DNA from: Gallionella sp.
GTDB lineage: Bacteria; Pseudomonadota; Gammaproteobacteria; Burkholderiales; Gallionellaceae
Direction of reading: 5' to 3'
Assembly: GCA_024654105.1 (NCBI GenBank)
Contig: JANLID010000110.1
Location: 1-11,775 of the forward strand
Length of the DNA stretch: 11,775 nucleotides
Shown here: piece by piece, positions 6,254-11,775 of the stretch
Layout: each line of letters begins with the position of its first letter
How positions within the stretch are numbered: position 1 is the stretch's first letter
Notes under the pieces: model-generated
The model's database searches: none
What the model saw: the letters and a program-made list of their open reading frames with translations, nothing else
Told to the model about the DNA's origin: nothing
Translations under genes and position numbers: made by a program

Positions 6254-7963
6254 ATGACTGCTAACCATAACCAATTCCAACAACCGCTGGGACGGATACT
6301 GGTCGACAAGGGTGTGATCAGCGACGACCAACTGCGCATCGCCCTGCAGGAGCAGGGCAAGGCGCATCAGCCGTTAGGACACCTGCTGGTGCGCCTGGGC
6401 TTCCTCTCGGAAGCCACTATCCGCAATGTGCTGTCGGAAAATCTCGGCCAGGAAAGCGTCGATCTCTCCACCATCATCATCGACCCCGCCGCGCTGGCGC
6501 TCATCCCCAAGGATGTTGCGCGACGCTATCAATTATTGCCGCTGTCAGTGGACAAGGTCAGCCGTGTCATGACGCTGGCGGTCGCCGATCCGGAGAACAT
6601 CATCGCGCTGGATCAGGTGCGCGCCCTGCTCAAGGATGAGTACCGGCTGATTACCCAGCTTGCCAGCGAATCCGACATCCTGCGCGCGATCGACCAGTAC
6701 TACGGTTTTGAGCTTTCCATCGACGGCATCCTGCACGAAATCGAGCCGGGCGAGATGGAATATCAGACGCTGCAGTCCGGCGTCAACGAATTCAGCCAGC
6801 CGGTGGTGCGCCTGATCGACGCGCTGCTGACCGAGGCGGTGCAACGCGGCGTTTCCGATATCCACTTCGAACCGGAAAGCAGCTTCCTGCGCATCCGCTA
6901 CCGGGTCGACGGCGTACTGCGCCAGGTGCGCAGCCTGCACAAGAGCTTCTGGCCGGCGATGGTGGTGCGCATGAAGGTCATGAGCAACATGAACATCGCC
7001 GAAACGCGCGCGCCGCAGGACGGGCGGATTTCCCTGCGCCTGTCCGGCCGCCCGATCGATTTTCGGGTGGCCTCGCACCCCACCACGCATGGCGAGAATC
7101 TGGTACTGCGCATTCTGGACCGGCAAAAAGGCATCGTGCCGCTCGACCATATCGGCCTGGATGATATAGCACTCAACATGCTGAAAATGATCATCGCCAA
7201 GCCGGAAGGCATTGTGCTGGTGACCGGCCCGACCGGCAGCGGCAAGACCACCACGCTATATTCCATCCTGAATCACATCAACACCGAGTCGGTCAATATC
7301 ATGACCCTGGAAGACCCGGTTGAATACCCGGTTTCGCTGATCCGCCAGACCTCGGTGAATGAAGCCGCCAAACTGGATTTCGCCAACGGCATCCGCTCCA
7401 TGATGCGCCAGGACCCGGACATCATTCTGGTCGGCGAAATCCGCGACCACCCCACCGCCGAAATGGCATTCCGCGCCGCGATGACCGGCCATCAGGTGTA
7501 TTCGACGCTGCATACCAATTCCGCCATCGGCGCAATCCCGCGCCTGCTCGACATCGGCATCCTGCCCGACATCATGGCCGGCAACATCATCGGCATCATG
7601 GCGCAGCGCCTGATACGCCTGTTGTGCAAGGAATGCAAATACGCCTACCAGCCGGACACCCAGGAACGCAATCTATTGGGGCTTGAACCCAACCAGGACA
7701 TCACGCTGTATCGCGCCGCCGGTTGCGAGGCCTGCCATCACCAGGGCTACAATGGCCGCATGGCCATCATGGAACTGCTGAAGATGGATCACGAGCTGGA
7801 TGACATGGTTTCTTCCCACGCCAGCACCAGCAAGATCAAGAAAGCCGCACTCGCCAAAGGGTTTCGCCCGCTGGCTATGGATGGTATTCGCCGCATTCAA
7901 CATGGCCTCACCTCGCTTGCGGAGGTCAGCCGCGTGGTCGATCTCACCGATAGGCTTGGATAA
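6254..7963 (+). CDS. mshE: Pilus assembly ATPase MshE (GspE/PilB family)
   Basis: This cytoplasmic hexameric ATPase drives pilus extension. The MshEN N-terminal domain (about 10-150) is a cyclic-di-GMP sensor in characterised homologues. It is followed by an N2-type region (about 178-290) and the RecA-like motor. Visible motifs are Walker A GPTGSGKT (325-332), Asp box TLEDPVEY (351-358), Walker B ILVGEIRD (391-398), His box GHQVYSTLHTN (412-422) and the zinc tetracysteine C458, C461, C491, C494. All catalytic parts are intact, and 569 residues is the normal length. Both MshEN half-motifs begin PLG (11-13 and 40-42) rather than RLG, so nucleotide binding by the N-domain is not assured. The start at ATG 6254 lies 6 bases after mshN, without a strong ribosome site, so it is probably translated by coupling. 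The stop TAA overlaps the mshG start (TAATG). Confidence 0.95.
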   Translation: MTANHNQFQQPLGRILVDKGVISDDQLRIALQEQGKAHQPLGHLLVRLGFLSEATIRNVLSENLGQESVDLSTIIIDPAALALIPKDVARRYQLLPLSVDKVSRVMTLAVADPENIIALDQVRALLKDEYRLITQLASESDILRAIDQYYGFELSIDGILHEIEPGEMEYQTLQSGVNEFSQPVVRLIDALLTEAVQRGVSDIHFEPESSFLRIRYRVDGVLRQVRSLHKSFWPAMVVRMKVMSNMNIAETRAPQDGRISLRLSGRPIDFRVASHPTTHGENLVLRILDRQKGIVPLDHIGLDDIALNMLKMIIAKPEGIVLVTGPTGSGKTTTLYSILNHINTESVNIMTLEDPVEYPVSLIRQTSVNEAAKLDFANGIRSMMRQDPDIILVGEIRDHPTAEMAFRAAMTGHQVYSTLHTNSAIGAIPRLLDIGILPDIMAGNIIGIMAQRLIRLLCKECKYAYQPDTQERNLLGLEPNQDITLYRAAGCEACHHQGYNGRMAIMELLKMDHELDDMVSSHASTSKIKKAALAKGFRPLAMDGIRRIQHGLTSLAEVSRVVDLTDRLG

Positions 7964-9162
7964 TGGCACTCTACTCCTACCGTGCGATTAACGATCAGGG
8001 AAAGTCCAGCAAAGGGCTGCAGGACGCGGCCAATGTAATTGATCTGGAATTGCGTCTGAAGCGTAGCGGGCTGGACTTGATCAATGCCAAGCTGGACACC
8101 GGGAAATACCGCGGGCGCAGCAAAATCAAACGCCCCGAACTAATCACTTTCTTCTTCAACCTTGAACAGCTCACCCATGCCGGCGTGCCGTTGCTGGAAA
8201 GCCTCGCCGACCTGCGCGACACGATGAACGACATGCGCTTCCGGGAAATCATCGCCAGCCTGATCGAGGCCATCGAGGGCGGAAAAAAACTTTCCCAGGC
8301 AATGGCGGAACACCCGGATGCGTTCGACAAAATCTTTGTCAGTCTCACGCATGCCGGAGAAGAAAGCGGTCGCCTGCCGGATGTCTTTCTGCATATCACC
8401 GACTCGTTGAAATGGCGGGATGAAATGGCGTCGCACACCAAGACCATCATGATTTATCCCGCTTTTGTCGGCACCATCGTGGTGGCAATCACCTTTTTCC
8501 TGATGATTTACCTGGTGCCGCAACTGGTCGGCTTCATCAAAGGCATGGGTCAGGAGATCCCGATCCAGACGCGCATCCTGCTTGCCACCTCGGCATTCTT
8601 TGTGGATTACTGGTACGTGCTGATTGCCCTGCCGATTGCCCTGCTGATTATTGCCAAACTGATCATCGCCTCCAGCCCGGAAATGCGCTTCAGGTTCGAC
8701 AAACTGAAACTCAACTTCTGGGTGACTGGCCCGATCCTGCGCAAAATTATCCTGGCGCGCTTTGCCAATACCTTTGCCATGATGTACGGCTCCGGCGTAA
8801 GCATTCTCGACTGCATCGCCAATTCGCGCGACGTGGTCAACAACCATGTGCTCGCAAAAAGTCTGAAGGATGTGGCGCATGAAATCGAATCCGGCAAGAA
8901 CCTCACGCAGAGTTTTCAGCATACCGGCATATTTCCCCCATTGGTCATACGCATGCTCAAAGTGGGCGAAGCGACCGGCTCGCTGGATAAGGCACTGCTC
9001 AATGTCAGCTATTTTTATGACCGCGACGTGAAAAACGCCATCAAGAAAGTGCAAATCATGATCGAGCCGACCATGACCATCATTCTCGGTGCATTGCTCG
9101 GCTGGGTGATGCTGTCGGTACTGTCGCCGATTTACGACATTATCGGCAAGGTGCAATTCTAA
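7963..9162 (+). CDS. mshG: Pilus inner-membrane platform protein MshG (GspF/PilC family)
   Basis: This polytopic inner-membrane protein is the platform through which the MshE motor acts on pilin subunits. The N-terminal cytoplasmic region opens MALYSYRAINDQGKSSKG, typical of GspF/PilC. Two T2SF domains lie at about 60-185 and 262-388, each with the GV.LL or GVSILD type helix start followed by AGEESGRL (131-138) and VGEATGSL (334-341). Membrane helices are at about 162-186, 214-234 and 368-391. Length (399) is standard and nothing is missing. The ATG shares one base with the mshE stop codon, so the two are tightly coupled. It is the last gene before a 177-base gap. Confidence 0.94.
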   Translation: MALYSYRAINDQGKSSKGLQDAANVIDLELRLKRSGLDLINAKLDTGKYRGRSKIKRPELITFFFNLEQLTHAGVPLLESLADLRDTMNDMRFREIIASLIEAIEGGKKLSQAMAEHPDAFDKIFVSLTHAGEESGRLPDVFLHITDSLKWRDEMASHTKTIMIYPAFVGTIVVAITFFLMIYLVPQLVGFIKGMGQEIPIQTRILLATSAFFVDYWYVLIALPIALLIIAKLIIASSPEMRFRFDKLKLNFWVTGPILRKIILARFANTFAMMYGSGVSILDCIANSRDVVNNHVLAKSLKDVAHEIESGKNLTQSFQHTGIFPPLVIRMLKVGEATGSLDKALLNVSYFYDRDVKNAIKKVQIMIEPTMTIILGALLGWVMLSVLSPIYDIIGKVQF

Positions 9163-9190
9163 CGGACATGGCGAGCAACCACCCCTGATT

Positions 9191-9207
9191 ATGGAACTCA
9201 CCATGCC
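9191..9207 (+). promoter_or_regulatory. Possible sigma-54 (-24/-12) promoter core in the mshG to pilMN-like gap
   Basis: GG at 9193-9194 and GC at 9205-9206 are exactly 10 bases apart. The surrounding bases read TGGAACT and ATGC against the consensus TGGCACG and TTGC. Transcription would start near 9218 and run through the structured repeat at 9241-9289 before the gene at 9340. The match is partial and could be chance, but this is the only sizeable gap inside the pilus cluster. Confidence 0.25.
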
Positions 9208-9240
9208 CGTTCCCTCTCCTCAATCCTCTGGTGGAACTAC

Positions 9241-9289
9241 TAGCCATTCGACTAGACTGGAAAACTGCTCCAGTCAAGTCGCTGGTTAT
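9241..9289. repeat. Structured palindromic repeat, copy C (full)
   Basis: This has the same nested plan as the copy at 130-179. The outer stem is 9241-9246 with 9283-9288 (six pairs). The middle stem is CGACT (9249-9253) with AGTCG (9277-9281). The inner stem is ACTGGA (9256-9261) with TCCAGT (9269-9274), with a 7-base loop (AAACTGC). The inner stem differs from copy B at three positions, each with the matching change in the opposite arm. It lies between mshG and the pilMN-like gene. A short palindrome, CCCGCAAGCGGG (9290-9301), follows immediately. Confidence 0.75.
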
Positions 9290-9339
9290 CCCGCAAGCGG
9301 GCGAGGAGGCAAACGAATCGCTGCGCGAGGTTCACGTTA

Positions 9340-10830
9340 ATGAAACGCCTGCTGCTATTTTTGAGTGCCGATCACCTTCATGCGCAACTCATGTCGCGCG
9401 GCAAAATTGTCGTGCAACATGATTTTCCTGACTCACCGGAGGGACAAAAAAGTTTCGCCGAATTCCTGGGAACGACGAAGCACCCGGCCTATTTGCTGGT
9501 GGATTTGATCGAGGAAGATTTTCGCCAGGAAACCATCCCGCATCTGTTCGGGAGCAACCGCAGCGCACTGCTGGAACGCAAATTCGATCAGTTTTATCGC
9601 GGCACCCCTTTTCACCAGGCAACCTTGCTGCAACGGCAAAAAACCGGGCGGCGCGATGATGACATGCTGTTCTCGGCGCTGACCAACCCGTCGCTCATCA
9701 AGCACTGGCTGGACATCCTGCTGGCACAGCAAACGCCGCTGGCGGGAATTTACTCCGTGCCGCAGATCAGCGCGCCGCTGGTCAAGGATAACCCTTCCGA
9801 ATATTTGCTGCTGATTTCCTGGGAAAGATTTTCCGGGCTGCGCCAAACCTATTTCAGCAAGCATCGCCTGCAAATTTCCCGCCTGACGCCGGTCAATACC
9901 GATCTGGCCTTTCAGGAAGCCGTGGTCAAGGAACTCGCCCGCACTTACCAATACCTGAAAAGCCTGAGCCTGCTGCCGCCCGGGCAAACCCTCGATGTGC
10001 GCCTGCTGGGGCATAACCAGGATCTGCTCGAGCTGCAGATGCAGTTGCCGAAAAGCGCGGACATGTACTATGACTTCGCCAACCTTGCGGATACCGCCAG
10101 GCAACTCAAGATTGATTACCGCTTCACCGACTCGGATGCCAGCCAGATATTCCTGCACCAGCTTGCCGCACACCCGCCGCAAACCCATTACGCGAACGCG
10201 GCGCACACGCGCTACTTCACGCTATGGCAATTAAGGCGTGTGCTTAATCTGGCAAGCGTCACGCTGCTGTTCGGAATGCTGCTATGGGGCGTGGCCAATC
10301 TCTGGCAGAGCGGCAACGATGCCGCAAAAGCGGCGTCGCTCAAAGAACAGGCGCAGCGCACCCTGAGCGAAACGCAAAAAATCACCCAGGACTTTCCGAA
10401 CACCTACGCACCCGCAGCGGACATGAAAACCGGCGTATCCGTGATGCGCAAGCTTGGTCAATACGGATACGTGCCGGGTGAGATTCTGCGTCCGCTCAGC
10501 GCGACGCTCGACCGCCATCCCCAGATTGAACTCGACACGCTTGCCTGGCAGATGAGCGTGGCCGAGCCGGTCGCGCCCAACACGCTGGCCGATGTCCCCG
10601 CGCAAGTCATTACCCTCAATGGGCGCCTGCTTGATTTTGCGAACGACTACCGTGCCGCGTTGAACTATCTGGAACGCTTCCAGCAAGATTTGTCCGCGCA
10701 GGGCTATCAAGTAACGGCACTGGCAAAACCGCTCGACGTCAGCCCGAGCGGCAGCATCAGCGACCAGCGCACAGCGGACAACCGCGCGCTGAATTTCTCT
10801 CTGAAGCTTTCCCGGAGACCGTCATCATGA
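9340..10830 (+). CDS. PilM/PilN-like fusion (MshI-like) pilus alignment protein
   Basis: This is probably the inner-membrane partner that couples the cytoplasmic ring to the periplasmic alignment complex. A cytoplasmic part of about 300 residues has MshI/PilM/GspL-like character, but I see no clear actin-type nucleotide motif. A single membrane helix follows at about 301-322, then a coiled-coil-prone stretch (about 325-350) and a PilN-like periplasmic domain to 496. The layout therefore combines PilM and PilN roles in one chain, like GspL of type II secretion. The start at ATG 9340 has GCGAGG at 9325-9330 with 9-base spacing. The frame stays open only a little upstream. The stop overlaps the next start (ATGA), as expected for a PilN-PilO pair. 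Gene order after mshG and ahead of PilO- and MshK-like genes supports the role. The exact family name is not certain; similar unnamed proteins occur beside mshG in betaproteobacteria, as far as I recall. Confidence 0.7.
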   Translation: MKRLLLFLSADHLHAQLMSRGKIVVQHDFPDSPEGQKSFAEFLGTTKHPAYLLVDLIEEDFRQETIPHLFGSNRSALLERKFDQFYRGTPFHQATLLQRQKTGRRDDDMLFSALTNPSLIKHWLDILLAQQTPLAGIYSVPQISAPLVKDNPSEYLLLISWERFSGLRQTYFSKHRLQISRLTPVNTDLAFQEAVVKELARTYQYLKSLSLLPPGQTLDVRLLGHNQDLLELQMQLPKSADMYYDFANLADTARQLKIDYRFTDSDASQIFLHQLAAHPPQTHYANAAHTRYFTLWQLRRVLNLASVTLLFGMLLWGVANLWQSGNDAAKAASLKEQAQRTLSETQKITQDFPNTYAPAADMKTGVSVMRKLGQYGYVPGEILRPLSATLDRHPQIELDTLAWQMSVAEPVAPNTLADVPAQVITLNGRLLDFANDYRAALNYLERFQQDLSAQGYQVTALAKPLDVSPSGSISDQRTADNRALNFSLKLSRRPSS

Positions 10831-11435
10831 AATTCTCCGGATCAGACTTTGCCTTGATACGCTGGAGCATTCTGGCGATTTGCGCCTCGTCGCTCATCAG
10901 CGCGATTATTTTGTACGGCAGCGGCGGTTATGCGGAACAGGCCAAGAAAGACCGGCACAGCGCACAAAACATGCTCGACGATGCGCGCAATCGTCTGGCA
11001 ACGGCACACCAGGACCAGGAAAACATGGATATTTACGCCCGTGAATATAGTTCGCTGATTGAGAACAAAGTCATCGGTGACGATCAGCGCCTCGACTGGA
11101 TGGAAGGCCTGGAAAAAATTCGCCGGCAGAATCTGGTAACCGACCTCCGCTACACCATTGCGCCACAAAAAATTTACACGCCGCAACCACCGGTGGACAG
11201 CGGCAACTTCGATATCCACTATAGCGAAATGAAATTGCAGCTCGACCTGCTGCATGAAGGGCAACTGCCGGATTTCTTCAATGCCCTGCGCAGCCAGATA
11301 AATGGCTGGTACCAACTCGAAGGCTGCACACTGCAACGCGCCGCCCCTGGCGATGGCGCAGCCGCTGCGACATACATCAAGGCAGAATGCAGCGGCGGCT
11401 GGATCACGCTGAAAAACCGGAATGCGCCGCAATGA
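10827..11435 (+). CDS. PilO/MshJ-like inner-membrane alignment protein
   Basis: This small bitopic protein probably pairs with the preceding PilN-like chain in the periplasm. There is a short cytoplasmic N-terminus, a membrane helix at about 10-30 and a predicted coiled coil at about 36-66. A compact alpha/beta region (about 125-197) fits the ferredoxin-like fold of PilO. Two cysteines, C167 and C188, would both be periplasmic and could form a disulfide. The start at ATG 10827 overlaps the previous stop by four bases. GGAG at 10814-10817 gives good spacing. The stop overlaps the next start in the same way. The size of 202 residues fits MshJ/PilO. Sequence motifs are weak, so the call rests on topology and position. 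Confidence 0.65.
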   Translation: MKFSGSDFALIRWSILAICASSLISAIILYGSGGYAEQAKKDRHSAQNMLDDARNRLATAHQDQENMDIYAREYSSLIENKVIGDDQRLDWMEGLEKIRRQNLVTDLRYTIAPQKIYTPQPPVDSGNFDIHYSEMKLQLDLLHEGQLPDFFNALRSQINGWYQLEGCTLQRAAPGDGAAAATYIKAECSGGWITLKNRNAPQ

Positions 11436-11775
11436 AAAAAACTTTCATAAGCCCCGATTCACCCGCTGTAGGTGCGGATTCATCCGCACAAAACGGGCGA
11501 ATGAAAACGAGCGAAGCGAAGTTTCGAGCTTGCGGCCATTCGCCCCTACAATCCGCTACGCTCATCCGCCCTGCCCTGATAATTCTTGCACTTTTGATTG
11601 CATCCCCTGCCGGAGCCGGAGAACTGGGCCGCCTGTTCTTCACCCCCGAACAGCGCACAATGCTCGAACGCGGCCAACAGCCAGATATCGAGAATCCGGA
11701 CAACCCCGATCAACCGGCCATTGCCGAATCGCTGAGCGTCAGCGGCATCGTGCAAAGGCATGGCGGCGAACGCAC
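11432..11775 (+). CDS. MshK/PilP-like periplasmic protein, incomplete, 5' end interrupted by an inserted element
   Basis: The frame is open from ATG 11432 to the window edge (114 full codons, no stop), so the 3' end is missing. A Sec-type hydrophobic core lies at residues 47-58 with a possible cut after A62. The mature start GELGRLFFTPEQR is typical of small periplasmic MshK-like proteins in betaproteobacterial pilus clusters, as far as I recall, and is followed by VSGIVQRHGGERT. Residues about 13-40 are encoded by an 84-bp terminal-inverted-repeat element inserted in frame, giving an unusually long region ahead of the signal core. An ATG inside the element (11501) is an alternative start. 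Without the element the gene would encode a normal short signal peptide. The ATG overlaps the preceding stop (ATGA). It probably links the PilN/O-like proteins to the secretin. The translation and the insertion are seen directly; the family call is moderate. Confidence 0.65.
   Translation, partial: MKKTFISPDSPAVGADSSAQNGRMKTSEAKFRACGHSPLQSATLIRPALIILALLIASPAGAGELGRLFFTPEQRTMLERGQQPDIENPDNPDQPAIAESLSVSGIVQRHGGER
11467..11550. mobile_element. 84-bp MITE/REP-like element with terminal inverted repeats inside the mshK-like gene
   Basis: The ends TGTAGGTGCG (11467-11476) and CGCCCCTACA (11541-11550) are inverted repeats, nine of ten bases matching. Inside are a hairpin GTGCGGAT/ATCCGCAC (11472-11489) and a long stem GGGCGAATG (11495-11503) with CATTCGCCC (11537-11545). 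It carries no gene of its own. At 84 bp it adds 28 codons and keeps the frame. Similar GTAGGGGCGAATTC-type palindromes are scattered in many proteobacterial genomes, as far as I recall. No clear target duplication is visible; CCCGC before and TCCGC after are only suggestive. Confidence 0.7.

Noticed and set aside
8281..8290. Run of seven A in mshG as a programmed frameshift site
   Set aside because: The downstream reading frame is intact and encodes the normal C-terminal half of MshG, so no shift is needed.
8140..9204. Long open frame on the minus strand (354 codons)
   Set aside because: It lies opposite mshG, which has clear GspF/PilC motifs. The reverse product is rich in His/Asp/Gln without any domain pattern.
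9231..9422. Small open frame (63 codons) across the repeat in the gap
   Set aside because: It runs through the palindromic repeat and into the following gene in another frame, with no ribosome site or protein pattern.

Overview
The window looks like chromosomal DNA of a betaproteobacterium, probably Nitrosomonadales and possibly near Gallionellaceae. This is inferred from gene content, codon use and moderately high G+C; no rRNA or marker gene is present to prove it. It holds most of a gene cluster for an MSHA-type (mannose-sensitive haemagglutinin) type IV pilus machine. All genes are on the + strand with short gaps or small overlaps, so there are one or two operons.

Layout. Bases 1-256 are a non-coding leader rich in dyads: a terminator-like hairpin, two neighbouring copies of a structured palindromic repeat, and an inverted repeat next to a possible sigma-54 promoter core. 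Then come a sigma-54-dependent response regulator (257-1705), an MshM-like AAA+ ATPase with a C-terminal SPOR-like domain (1715-3253), the MshL secretin lipoprotein (3331-5127), the MshN TPR protein (5129-6247), the MshE assembly ATPase (6254-7963) and the MshG platform protein (7963-9162). A 177-base gap (9163-9339) carries another copy of the structured repeat. It is followed by three genes that probably encode the inner-membrane alignment complex: a PilM/PilN-like fusion protein (9340-10830), a PilO/MshJ-like protein (10827-11435) and the start of an MshK/PilP-like periplasmic protein (11432 to the window end, incomplete).

How they work together (from family knowledge). MshE powers pilin assembly through MshG in the inner membrane. 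The PilMN-, PilO- and MshK-like proteins link that platform to the MshL secretin in the outer membrane. MshM and MshN are cell-envelope accessory factors. The regulator at the head of the cluster probably controls it or a related surface programme. Pilin genes are not in the window and probably lie downstream.

The least ordinary signals are in the DNA between and inside the genes. A hairpin repeat occurs in two full copies 9.1 kb apart, plus a third half-copy, with arms that differ but stay complementary. An 84-bp element with terminal inverted repeats lies in frame within the 5' end of the mshK-like gene. A 7-base tandem repeat family sits in the linkers of the first two genes. The middle of mshL is clearly more AT-rich than its two ends. 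No wholly new protein system is evident; the structured repeat is the best candidate for something undescribed.
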